From: Xenorhabdus hominickii
GTDB taxonomy: Bacteria; Pseudomonadota; Gammaproteobacteria; Enterobacterales; Enterobacteriaceae
Reading direction: 5' to 3'
Assembly: GCF_002632725.1 (NCBI RefSeq)
Contig: NZ_NJAI01000002.1
Span: forward strand, 334,786-370,019
Length of the DNA: 35,234 bases
A model generated the notes under the pieces. It did no database searches. It saw nothing but the letters and a program-made list of their open reading frames with translations, and was not told where the DNA came from. Below, piece by piece: positions 28,701 through 35,234 of this stretch; within the stretch, counting starts at the first letter, position 1, and every line of letters begins with the position of its first letter. The position numbers and the translations under genes are program-made.

Positions 28701-30781
28701 CTGCTCTTGATCCCGATATTGATGTGCATTTGACTTATGATACAGCCAGTCGAGTCAATAGCTGGCGTGTTCATGACAAACAGCATGACAAACTATTAAC
28801 CGTCACATTGGGTTTTGATGATTTTGGTCGTGAGATTAACCGCGAGATCCAGACGGAAAAGGATACGCTGACCCTTGAACAGATTTATACGACCACAGGG
28901 CAAATAGCAACGCGTGCCACCCGTTCACAGCATACCGGTCTGTTACGTCAGGAAAGCTACACGTATGATCCTGCGCGTCACTGGTTGACGGAGTATGATT
29001 GTGCTGGTTCGGAGCAGCCTTTGGATGCGTACGGTTTTGGCATTGCCCACCAACACTTTACCTACGATTGTCTGGGTAATATTCTGACTTGTATCACTAC
29101 TCTCGCTGACGGGAGCAGTGACACCGCTACATTTGCCTACAGTTCGTCAGACCCCTGCCAATTGCGCACAATAACCCATACCCACTTGGGTTATCCAGCC
29201 ACTATCATACTGGAGTATGACAAGGCTGGGCGTTTGATTCAGGATGAGGGTGGCCGTCACTTAACCTATGATGCATTAGGACGACTGGCCGATGTGCGTT
29301 TCAATGATACCACCAGTGATTATACCTATGACGCGTTTGATCGTTTGGTGTTGCAACAGATCGATGCAGACAACACTCGTGAGTTTTATTATCAAGGTGA
29401 GGCGCGAGTGACCGAAATCCTGCGTGAAAGTGGTGCAGAGACCCGCCTGTTACATGCTCAGGGAACAACGGTCGCTACCGTTACGGGTAGCGAAGCACAT
29501 TTGTTGGGTACAGATCACAATAGCAGTGTACTGATGAGCTACAAGAGCGACGGCATCCAAACTCACTACCGCTATTCGCCTTATGGGCAGCAAGCAGAAA
29601 AGGAACGTAACCCAGCCATTCCGGCCTATAATGGTGAACAGCTTGACCCGATAGGTGGTACTTATCATTTAGGTAATGGATATCGGGCTTATAATCCCGT
29701 ACTGATGCGTTTTAATGCTCCCGATAGCTGGAGTCCGTTCGGTGCCGGTGGCCTCAATGCGTATGCTTATTGCCTTGGCGATCCAATCAATCGTATTGAC
29801 CCTACAGGGCATATGAGTTTGAGCAGTGTTTTTGGGATTGCTTTTTGTGCCATTGGGTTGGTGGCAGGGTTGACTATGGCTATCCCCACAGGTGGAGCAT
29901 CGTTGAGCATGAGTGGTGCGATTTTCGCTGGGATTGGATTACTGTCAGATGTCACGGGGATCGCCAGTGCGGCCACTGAAGATAATGACCCTCATGCCTC
30001 CACGATCCTTGGCTGGATTTCATTGGGGCTTGGTGTGATTGATCTAGGGGCAGGTTCCGGCGGTATTATCAAGGGGATCCTGCAGATGAAAAAAACGCCA
30101 GCTGCGTTTGGCGAAGTGTTTGCGAGCGAAGTAGTTAGCTACGAATTCACGCCAAGGGGAATGAACATGGCTCCTCCAAGGGGATATATGGGCAATGATT
30201 ATGTAATAGCGTTGCAGAGTGCTATACGTGATGAGAGGATTGTATCAGTCGAAAACCCCGCAGGTAGTGGTATTCATACTGTAGGATTTGAGACGACAGG
30301 ACTCTATCCTGCTAGTAGGGATCGCGATCTTGATTTATTGAGGAGAGCGATATTCAGACCAAGTGGAAGCAACTCATCGATAGATATCGTTAATAATATT
30401 CATGTGGCAGAGAGTGGAGTTCCACATAATTTGAATATCACATCAGAGGATTTTGAAAGATTATATCTTGATTTTATCAGCATTGACATATTAAGCCCTA
30501 TTAATAAGACTGAGTCTATTGTTAGCACTATCAATGAAATTCGATCTATTACAATCTCTCACCTGCTAAACACAACTGAATTGAGTGATAATACTATTAA
30601 TATGATGCGAACTGCGTGGAGAAATGGCGCGTTTTCACAATATAGCTTAGAGGATTGGATATGCAATATGTTATTAACTGAATCTCCTAGAACTGAATTG
30701 TTATTGAGGCAAAATTTACGGGATAATAATGAATCAATTCATTTTTTTAATAATATTATTATTCCGGATAGGAGAGGGTAG
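25718..30781 (+). CDS. Rhs/YD-repeat polymorphic toxin with unrecognised C-terminal domain
   Basis: 1687 aa from ATG 25718, chosen because AAGG lies 7 nt upstream; the frame is open back to 25616 without a ribosome site there. There is no signal peptide. The N-terminal ~300 residues (FQSAAMGSVDPRTGLFSYT, LSYSPLN) match the SpvB-like/sugar-binding start of long Rhs proteins, not a TccC start. Many YD repeats follow (YDELGRLLKY, FDGLGRSYQQ, YDLFGRINST, YDALGRLADV). The Rhs core ends with APDSWSPFGAGGLNAYAYCL…DPTGH; D1336 and the DPTGH at 1361-1365 are the aspartyl self-cleavage region. About 320 residues remain. First comes a Gly-rich hydrophobic stretch with two or more possible membrane helices, then ~200 helical residues of a family I do not recognise. 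Base composition becomes clearly AT-richer after about 30150, the usual sign of a swapped toxin tip. Likely a caged toxin delivered by T6SS or a Tc-like route. Confidence 0.9.
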   Translation: MNNSFFSNAHNFQSAAMGSVDPRTGLFSYTMLVAQLTGNNHLGPTQTIALSYSPLNTKDIGFGIGFAFSLTQYDKQNRLLVLSTGERYKVAETDNAVFLEQYKQDVVRFEKDVAQDVYRVIHKSGMVEVLNGPQNAYDLKVPIQIFTPLGHTLTLNWAYGLGPIPYLKSISDEENELLQVHYELGSYTRITVRPNTTESYNIQLLFNNGYVSEVNNDAVEPLLKWTMRYDADCRFLTQVLSPTGLTEHVVYTLDGHQFPGKSGLPPLPYVVQYTQYPGHGPNIERTYQYTTSTNFLGYGEKEDWDRDEDYLYGILADYQYGSTESWDDGTTQHLITRRYNNYHLLVSEMVQQNGKNECNRLHQTEYYAQVGVEFQQQPPQFQMPKLATVCFNGKSDGEVTQTEFDAAGNPTMQISSDGVRTDWIYYPAEGDGDDCPASPYGFVRFVKSKTVTPGRSSPEGAYEDAPVYQTVYRYSQLPTCNGAPASYAVVRTCKSLYSAGQLLHESRIQYVNAVNSPEHGRIQRIEETLHATSEAASFSSASTWTSQQTFSYTIQGDTLVQDIEYIGYDQLSLNSQYIQSRFSGKLWREVNSQQCISQYHYDELGRLLKYVSNAETDYAQEVHYSYTIEGIGEIMTTKTDMLGNQLRTRFDGLGRSYQQEILEKGQEAQGWRVVSEIERDNWGRVVKQTRYDWLPMDNDEGNSVPVSSSQYFEYDDWGQQYRIIKDTGESTQQDYDPVTRTLQITLQAPGLKFSKRTVVYDKCHRPVTTTFYDSQGNQHSQQINHYDGLGRLRATVDELKQKTEYTYDLFGRINSTTHSDGTVVRKSFAPFSLKSLVTQVKANDHVLGVRNFDSLHRIISTTSGERTYQYTYQGKNSRPSQITDPLGNTITYSYDPLQGNVLTQVDAGGIQQRFAYDPKTGVITQASAAQQATHSLSYTSSGRLQQGTFRFDDAGAGAARQEKYTYSPAGQLTAYQDVTGKIRRVNFDKFGRPVAALDPDIDVHLTYDTASRVNSWRVHDKQHDKLLTVTLGFDDFGREINREIQTEKDTLTLEQIYTTTGQIATRATRSQHTGLLRQESYTYDPARHWLTEYDCAGSEQPLDAYGFGIAHQHFTYDCLGNILTCITTLADGSSDTATFAYSSSDPCQLRTITHTHLGYPATIILEYDKAGRLIQDEGGRHLTYDALGRLADVRFNDTTSDYTYDAFDRLVLQQIDADNTREFYYQGEARVTEILRESGAETRLLHAQGTTVATVTGSEAHLLGTDHNSSVLMSYKSDGIQTHYRYSPYGQQAEKERNPAIPAYNGEQLDPIGGTYHLGNGYRAYNPVLMRFNAPDSWSPFGAGGLNAYAYCLGDPINRIDPTGHMSLSSVFGIAFCAIGLVAGLTMAIPTGGASLSMSGAIFAGIGLLSDVTGIASAATEDNDPHASTILGWISLGLGVIDLGAGSGGIIKGILQMKKTPAAFGEVFASEVVSYEFTPRGMNMAPPRGYMGNDYVIALQSAIRDERIVSVENPAGSGIHTVGFETTGLYPASRDRDLDLLRRAIFRPSGSNSSIDIVNNIHVAESGVPHNLNITSEDFERLYLDFISIDILSPINKTESIVSTINEIRSITISHLLNTTELSDNTINMMRTAWRNGAFSQYSLEDWICNMLLTESPRTELLLRQNLRDNNESIHFFNNIIIPDRRG

Positions 30782-30964
30782 AGGTGATAGTTAATATAAT
30801 AGTTGGATTAGATTAATAAGTATATTTCTTGCTAATTCGAATAGCTTGTTGTTTTTCGGTTTAAGCTTTTTATTCGGATTAGCTAAAACTCATTTCCGTT
30901 TAACGGAAGAATTGCTATATTTCGGAGATTGGGTTTTAGTTGTTCCCATAACGGTAAAAAGAGC

Positions 30965-30993
30965 ATCGCAATTTCTGCGATTTGCAATTTTTT
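30965..30993 (+). terminator. Weak candidate terminator after the Rhs gene
   Basis: ATCGCA (30965-30970) and TGCGAT (30976-30981) pair around a 5-nt loop and are followed within a few bases by TTTTTT. The stem is short. Apart from this and a small TTCCGTT/AACGGAA palindrome at 30894-30908, the 291-bp gap to yeaQ shows no gene, and in particular no immunity ORF. Confidence 0.35.
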
Positions 30994-31072
30994 CCATCAG
31001 TGTCTTAAATTAGGGCATAGACGTGTTGTTGGAATCGTAAGAAAATAATCTAATCAATTCTGGAGGTTCTAT

Positions 31073-31324
31073 ATGGGTATCTTGTCATGGATTATCTTTG
31101 GCCTAATTGCTGGGATACTTGCAAAGTGGGTTATGCCGGGAAGTAATAGCAGCGGTATCATCATGACGATCATTTTAGGGATTGTGGGTGCAGTCGTTGG
31201 CGGATATATCAGTACATTCTTTGGAATGGGAAAAGTTGACGGTTTTAATTTGGGAAGTTTTGCCATTGCTGTAGTTGGCGCTATGCTTGTCCTCTTTGTA
31301 TACCATAAAATTTCTACTCAATAG
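31073..31324 (+). CDS. yeaQ: GlsB/YeaQ/YmgE family small membrane protein
   Basis: 83 aa with three hydrophobic helices separated by glycines. It follows E. coli YeaQ closely: ILSWIIFGLIAGILAKWVMP, then IILGIVGAVVGGYIST, then GKVDGFNLGSFAIAVVGAM. The ribosome site GGAGG is ideally placed before ATG 31073. The family is annotated as transglycosylase-associated, but no enzyme activity is evident at this size; expression in E. coli is tied to general stress. It stands alone, convergent with sseA across a strong hairpin. Confidence 0.92.
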   Translation: MGILSWIIFGLIAGILAKWVMPGSNSSGIIMTIILGIVGAVVGGYISTFFGMGKVDGFNLGSFAIAVVGAMLVLFVYHKISTQ

Positions 31325-31361
31325 CTTTAAAAATTTCAGAATTCATATGAACAATCAAAAT

Positions 31362-31388
31362 AAAGGGCATGTTATATTAATGCCCTTT
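31362..31388. terminator. Bidirectional terminator between yeaQ and sseA
   Basis: AAAGGGCAT (31362-31370) and ATGCCCTTT (31380-31388) form a perfect 9-bp stem with a 9-nt AT loop. The minus strand continues ATTTTG, so it fits the end of sseA well. It also lies 38 nt after the yeaQ stop. Confidence 0.75.
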
Positions 31389-31396
31389 GCTATGAC

Positions 31397-32236
31397 TTAT
31401 TTTTCTAATGGAAGTGAATCATTGGCACCCCACTCAGCCCAGGAACCATCATATAGCCCCACTTCTTTATGGCCGAGCATATCAAGCCCTAATGCTAAAA
31501 CTGCGGCTGTCATTCCTGATCCACAACTGGTCACAATGGGTTTTGTTAAATCAATATCTTTTTCTTGGAATATCGCAGTGATTTCTTCTACTGATTTATA
31601 TCGCCCATTATCAATCAATGCTGTCCATGGAATATTTTTAGAACCGGGTAGATGCCCCATTCTCAAGCCCGGTCGGGGTTCAGGTACCTTTGCCTGAAAA
31701 CGATCTTCTGCTCTGGCATCAATAAATTGCACAGGTAAATTGCTATCAAGGATTTCAAGGATCTTATCCTGAGAACAGACTTTTTCGGGGGCGAATTGAA
31801 TATTAAAAACGTTGGATGAACGGCTCACTTCTCCCGATTCCGTTGGATAACCAGCTTGTTCCCAGCCTTGTAAACCGCCCTCAAGGATACGGACACGAGC
31901 AGAGCCAAAGATTTTGAATGTCCACCATGCCCGAGGAGCAGAGAACATATTTCCTTGGTCGTAAATGATGACCAGATGATTTTCACTGATACCCATGTTG
32001 CTGACAGCCTGACGAAAAGTTTCCGGTTTTGGCAGCATGTGCGGAAGGTTGATTTGTAGATTGGCAATTTTATCAAGGTCAAAGAACTGAGCCCCCGGAA
32101 TATGCTTATTCAACCAAAGTTGGTGATAATTGATAGCTTGGGTAGGCATTGGGGCACTAGCATCAACGATAACGACATTCTCATCATGGAGATGCTCGTT
32201 TAACCATTGTGGACTGACAAAATATTCATTTTTCAT
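31397..32236 (-). CDS. sseA: 3-mercaptopyruvate sulfurtransferase
   Basis: Rhodanese-fold enzyme that moves sulfur from 3-mercaptopyruvate to thiols or cyanide. It is 279 aa from ATG 32236 (E. coli SseA 281). The N-terminal inactive rhodanese domain has HIPGAQFFDLD and LPHMLPKPETF. The C-terminal domain has the catalytic loop SCGSGMT with C238, the E. coli position. YDQGNMFSAPRAWW, EPRPGLRMGHLPGS and the terminal YDGSWAEWG are diagnostic. A GTG at 32248 is in frame four codons earlier, but ATG 32236 has GAGA upstream and fits the homologue. It may be co-transcribed with the 51-aa gene that ends 89 bp upstream. Confidence 0.94.
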   Translation of the reverse strand: MKNEYFVSPQWLNEHLHDENVVIVDASAPMPTQAINYHQLWLNKHIPGAQFFDLDKIANLQINLPHMLPKPETFRQAVSNMGISENHLVIIYDQGNMFSAPRAWWTFKIFGSARVRILEGGLQGWEQAGYPTESGEVSRSSNVFNIQFAPEKVCSQDKILEILDSNLPVQFIDARAEDRFQAKVPEPRPGLRMGHLPGSKNIPWTALIDNGRYKSVEEITAIFQEKDIDLTKPIVTSCGSGMTAAVLALGLDMLGHKEVGLYDGSWAEWGANDSLPLEK

Positions 32237-32325
32237 GAGCTTTCTCACTTGATGTCGTCATACCGGATCATACGCTGTAAGCAGTAGGTATTGTAATATC
32301 TGTGATTGCGATAAAACTGATGTAT

Positions 32326-32481
32326 TTATTGCTGCCCTGTCGGGGCATTTTCCTGTTGAGTTTGTTGTGGTTGTTCTACTGGTGTTGTTGAGCGTGTGTA
32401 CATATTCAATCCCGCGAGGAAGACACCACCAATAGAGCCAACAGAAAATAATATGATGATAATGAGCAGGATTTTTTTCAT
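32326..32481 (-). CDS. Small predicted membrane protein, 51 aa
   Basis: The frame starts at ATG 32481, preceded by GGAAAC, and encodes MKKILLIIIILFSVGSIGGV, an N-terminal membrane helix over residues 4-25. A short hydrophilic tail very rich in Gln, Thr and Pro ends with TGQQ. A positively charged tip plus a single helix suggests an inner-membrane anchor or an uncleaved signal. There is no lipobox cysteine. I do not recognise the family. It is on the same strand as sseA, directly upstream, and may share its transcript. The codon pattern and clean start make a real gene likely. Confidence 0.6.
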   Translation of the reverse strand: MKKILLIIIILFSVGSIGGVFLAGLNMYTRSTTPVEQPQQTQQENAPTGQQ

Positions 32482-32699
32482 TTTTGTTTCCAATAATTTT
32501 TTAATAAATAACTTGAGTTAATAGGCCAACAGTAGAAAGGCAAAAGTATATCGGCTTCTACATTCCAGACAAGTAATAACCGAATTTTGCGTATTGATTA
32601 TGAAGAAGCTGGAAACTGCTTCCCAGTAATGGCATATAAAGCTGATTTGATGTCAACTCTATGGGAGAATGGTGCTCCAATTTTTACGCAGCAAAACTC

Positions 32700-34835
32700 A
32701 TGGCACTTTCCAGTTCAATAAAAAATCAGATTAGCCAATGGCATAAGGCATTATCCATCCATATTAATGGTTTCATTCCTCGCGCTCCACAGCGTCAAAT
32801 GATTGCAGAGGTTGCCAAAACGTTGGCAGATGAAGATGGGCGACATTTAGTGATAGAAGCGCCGACGGGCGTCGGAAAAACTTTGTCGTACCTGATCCCG
32901 GGGATTGCTGTCAGCCGGGCGGAACAGAAAACACTGGTGGTCAGTACGGCGAATGTTGCTCTGCAAGATCAAATTTACAGTAAGGATTTGCCATTATTAC
33001 GGAAGATCATCCCTGATCTGAAATTCACGGGAGCTTTTGGTCGTGCGCGTTATGTTTGCCCGCGTAACCTGGAGGCCATTTGTGCCGCAGAGGGAGAGCA
33101 GATAGATTTGATGTTTCTGTTTGAAGATCAAACGGAAATTGCCAACAGTGAAGAGCGGGAGCTGTGTCGTCGGCTACGCAGTGATTACACGACCTTTGCA
33201 TGGGATGGTTTACGCGATCACCATAAACTGGCGCTATCAGATTTACTGTGGGCAAAGGTCAGTACGGATAAAATGAACTGTTTGGCGCGGAATTGTCAAT
33301 TTTACCATCGTTGTCCATTCTTCCTTGCCCGTCGGGAAATTGAAGACGTAGATGTTGTTGTTGCGAACCATGCTTTGGTCATGGCAGCGCTGGAAAGTGA
33401 ATCTGTCTTACCGGAAGCAAAAAATTTGCTGCTAGTTTTGGACGAAGGGCACCATATACCTAATGTTGCAAGAGATTCACTGGAAGTTGAAGGAGAAATC
33501 ACGTTATTCCAGCTTAATGGACAACTTGATACATTTGTTCGTCACGTAGAGCAATACCTCGTTCAATTTCGTCCCGCGAAGCCGCCCGCGTTGGCAAATA
33601 TTTCCCGATTGCAGACTCATTGTGAAGCAACGCGTGAATATTTCAAGGAATTGGCGATGATGACACAGGCGATATTACCTGAACGTAGCGGATCAGAGGA
33701 ATATTTATTTGCACTGGGAAAATTACCGGATAGCTTGATACTGTGTTGCCAACAATTATTTAAACTCACCGATGGGTTACGTGGTTTAGCTGAAGCAATT
33801 TTAAATGATTTAACCGAACAGACAGCTAAAAAGGATATAGTCCAGTTGCATCGGGCTATTTTGCAAACCAGCCGTACATTAGGCTATTTTGAAAATATGG
33901 CGAAATTATGGAGTTTGGCTTCAAAAGAGGAGTCATCTCACGCACCGATATCAAAATGGTTAACACGCCGCTATGAGAAAAACCAATCACACTTGTATTT
34001 TCATTGCGCCGGAATTCGAGTCAGTGAACAATTAACCCAGCTTTTATGGCGCAATATTCCTCATGTGATAGTGACATCAGCTACATTACGTTCACTGAAT
34101 AGCTTCTCCCGAATTCAGGAATTGACGGGTTTGCATGAAAATCATGATGACCGCTTTGTGACTCTATCATCACCTTTCGAACATGTACGACAAGGGCGTT
34201 TGATCATACCTCAAATGACACAAGAGCCGACCATTCAGAATGAAATGCAGCATCTTGAGGAGATGGCACGTTATTTCCGTTCACAGGTGATGGAAGAGAA
34301 ACATCAGGGAATGTTGATATTATTTAGCAGCCAACGAGCTATGGAAGGGTTTCTCACGTTCGTCACAGACTTGCGGCTGATGCTATTGGTACAAGGTGAT
34401 CAACCTCGCTACCGATTGGTAGAAACACATTGCAGACGCATTGATGAAGGGCAAGCCAGCGTTCTGGTTGGATTGCAATCATTTGCAGAAGGATTGGATT
34501 TAAAAGGTGATTATCTTTCACAAGTTCATATTCACAAAATCGCTTTTCCACCTGTGACCAACCCAGTCATTATCACAGAAAGTGAATGGATGAAATCGTT
34601 AAAACGCTACCCGTTTGAAGTCCAAAGCCTGCCAATTGCTTCTTTCAATTTGATTCAACAAGTAGGAAGGTTAATCCGCAGCCATGAGTGTTATGGAGAT
34701 GTGGTAATTTATGATAATAGATTATTGACCAAACGTTATGGGCCGCGTTTATTAAATTCTTTACCTGTGTTTCCAATTGAGCGGCCGATTGTGCCGTCAG
34801 AAAATACTTTGACGAGAATGAAAAAAGAGAAATAA
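32700..34835 (+). CDS. dinG: ATP-dependent DNA helicase DinG
   Basis: Superfamily 2, XPD-like 5'-to-3' helicase that unwinds R-loops and forked DNA and helps replication past transcription. It is 711 aa from ATG 32700 (E. coli 716). Walker A is EAPTGVGKT. The iron-sulfur cysteines lie in YVCPRN and in CLARNCQFYHRC. DEGHH is motif II, followed by VTSATLRSLNSFSR and QQVGRLIRS. ATG 32700 (MALSSSIKNQ) matches the E. coli start; ATG 32661 is in frame, but neither has a strong ribosome site. The basic C-terminal tail of E. coli is shortened. No CTG-N10-CAG LexA box was found in the 220 bp upstream, unlike the E. coli gene. Confidence 0.95.
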   Translation: MALSSSIKNQISQWHKALSIHINGFIPRAPQRQMIAEVAKTLADEDGRHLVIEAPTGVGKTLSYLIPGIAVSRAEQKTLVVSTANVALQDQIYSKDLPLLRKIIPDLKFTGAFGRARYVCPRNLEAICAAEGEQIDLMFLFEDQTEIANSEERELCRRLRSDYTTFAWDGLRDHHKLALSDLLWAKVSTDKMNCLARNCQFYHRCPFFLARREIEDVDVVVANHALVMAALESESVLPEAKNLLLVLDEGHHIPNVARDSLEVEGEITLFQLNGQLDTFVRHVEQYLVQFRPAKPPALANISRLQTHCEATREYFKELAMMTQAILPERSGSEEYLFALGKLPDSLILCCQQLFKLTDGLRGLAEAILNDLTEQTAKKDIVQLHRAILQTSRTLGYFENMAKLWSLASKEESSHAPISKWLTRRYEKNQSHLYFHCAGIRVSEQLTQLLWRNIPHVIVTSATLRSLNSFSRIQELTGLHENHDDRFVTLSSPFEHVRQGRLIIPQMTQEPTIQNEMQHLEEMARYFRSQVMEEKHQGMLILFSSQRAMEGFLTFVTDLRLMLLVQGDQPRYRLVETHCRRIDEGQASVLVGLQSFAEGLDLKGDYLSQVHIHKIAFPPVTNPVIITESEWMKSLKRYPFEVQSLPIASFNLIQQVGRLIRSHECYGDVVIYDNRLLTKRYGPRLLNSLPVFPIERPIVPSENTLTRMKKEK

Positions 34836-34882
34836 TAGGAAAAATTATATTATAATCTTTCAGGTTGTCGCGTTATCAGAAA

Positions 34883-34910
34883 TAACTTGAAATCTATTGA
34901 ATATATATTC
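34883..34910. repeat. Degenerate end of the dispersed TATACCCAATAG repeat
   Basis: On the minus strand it reads ATATATTCAATAG then ATTTCAAGTT. This matches the repeat end as I remember it, except that CCC has become TTC. It lies just after dinG, between dinG and the truncated ABC gene. Confidence 0.4.
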
Positions 34911-34925
34911 CTAAGAGTCAAAATA

Positions 34926-35135
34926 TTAGTTTTCAATCTTAATTATATTTTTTTCATTTATTTGATAACTATTAATATTCAACCCATGTAAAAAATTTTC
35001 ATCGTGAGAACTGAAAATAATAATTTTATTCTTAGCAAGAGAATTGATTATGGTTTTAAAAAATTTCACTGAAGCAACATCAAGGCCATTGGTAGGCTCA
35101 TCAAAAATATAAACATCCACATCAGTCATTAATGC
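34926..35135 (-). pseudogene. ABC-transporter ATPase gene, 3' remnant cut by IS1
   Basis: The last ~69 codons of an ABC ATPase: Walker B VYIFDEPTNGLD at the start, the D-loop, then the H-loop IIFSSHDENFL, ending at a stop at 34926. Walker A and the signature motif are missing, because the frame runs straight into the left terminal repeat of the IS1-family element at 35136. The break falls at Ala-Leu-Met-Thr (GCATTAATG), just before Walker B. The 5' part would be expected beyond the IS. Drug, antibiotic-peptide or bacteriocin exporters are possible contexts; the substrate cannot be told. Confidence 0.8.
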
Positions 35136-35234
35136 GGTCATGTATTAAATAGTTAGTTGTTGTGATATGCTTCCCGCCTTTTAAGGGTAAAGCATGGCCA
35201 AAGCTGACGTCTATTGCCGTTATTGTCACAAATC
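35136..35234 (+). mobile_element. IS1-family insertion sequence, left (5') end
   Basis: The left inverted repeat starts at 35136 (GGTCATGTATTAAATAGTTAG) and matches the right end at 76-98 at 17 of 23 positions. The preceding ATTAATGC (35128-35135) should be one copy of the target duplication. The insA start follows at 35194. Orientation is the same as the element at 1-98. Confidence 0.85.
35194..35234 (+). CDS. insA: IS1-family InsA, N-terminal fragment (partial)
   Basis: Thirteen complete codons, MAKADVYCRYCHK, are visible before the window ends. The CxxC pair starts the zinc finger of InsA, the DNA-binding repressor/first transposase frame of IS1. The ATG is 58 bp inside the left end, the usual IS1 layout. 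Partial because of the sequence edge. Confidence 0.8.
   Translation, partial: MAKADVYCRYCHK

Noticed and set aside
26358..29976. Many open frames antisense to the Rhs gene
   Set aside because: They shadow the repetitive Rhs coding frame and lack ribosome sites; the Rhs frame is continuous and motif-rich.
32618..32636. LexA box for dinG (CTGGAAACTGCTTCCCAG)
   Set aside because: CTG and CAG are separated by 12 bases; the LexA site requires 10.
1..35234. CRISPR arrays, tRNA or rRNA genes, integrase genes
   Set aside because: I saw no regularly spaced repeats, no cloverleaf-like sequence and no integrase motifs; the only mobile-element parts are the two IS1-family ends.

Overview
The window looks like chromosome of an enterobacterium in the Xenorhabdus/Photorhabdus group (Morganellaceae). 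The housekeeping genes keep the gene order known from Escherichia coli (bioA<>bioBFCD, uvrB, ybhK, moa, ybhL, ybhRSFG, cecR, rhlE ... dinG). They are diverged and moderately AT-rich. They are interrupted by very AT-rich accessory genes, including an Rhs-type toxin and a deaminase toxin domain. The IS1-family ends and short dispersed repeats resemble those I remember from Xenorhabdus and Photorhabdus. The genus is an inference; the gene order and protein identities are read directly.

Layout. Bases 1-98 are the right end of an IS1-family element. It abuts a YwqJ-like deaminase gene that may be truncated. Next come a doubtful small ORF and a beta-rich VapA/VapB-like gene, with two matching palindromes near this stretch. 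From 2155 to 7183 lies a complete biotin locus, bioA diverging from bioBFCD around a BirA operator. uvrB follows, with a LexA box inside its promoter and a cluster of DnaA-box-like sites upstream. ybhK is convergent with uvrB. The molybdopterin operon moaA-C-D-E (no moaB) follows a Moco riboswitch and a candidate ModE site. ybhL, an orphan 173-aa gene, and the exporter operon cecR-ybhG-ybhF-ybhS-ybhR (minus strand) come next, followed by rhlE and dusC.

Between dusC and dinG is the main accessory region. It has about 630 bp of very AT-rich non-coding DNA, an unrecognised 343-aa gene, and a 1687-aa Rhs protein with an unrecognised C-terminal domain. After these come yeaQ, sseA and a 51-aa membrane protein. 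dinG follows. Then comes the 3' remnant of an ABC-transporter ATPase gene, cut by a second IS1-family element whose left end starts at 35136.

The two IS ends are in the same orientation and contribute 98 and 99 bases. That pattern suggests the window is a whole draft-assembly contig that stopped where a repeated IS began. It also means genes at both edges are known only in part.

How the genes work together. BioC and BioF/A/D/B run biotin synthesis from malonyl-ACP to biotin. MoaA/C make cyclic pyranopterin monophosphate and MoaD/E convert it to molybdopterin, with control by cofactor level (riboswitch) and possibly molybdate (ModE). UvrB and DinG are DNA repair or helicase proteins. YbhG/F/S/R form an ABC-type efflux pump under the TetR-family regulator CecR. 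The Rhs protein, the 343-aa protein, the deaminase, the VapA-like protein and the 173-aa orphan are the candidates for host- or competitor-directed functions. The Rhs protein and its 343-aa neighbour are the best place to look for an undescribed system.
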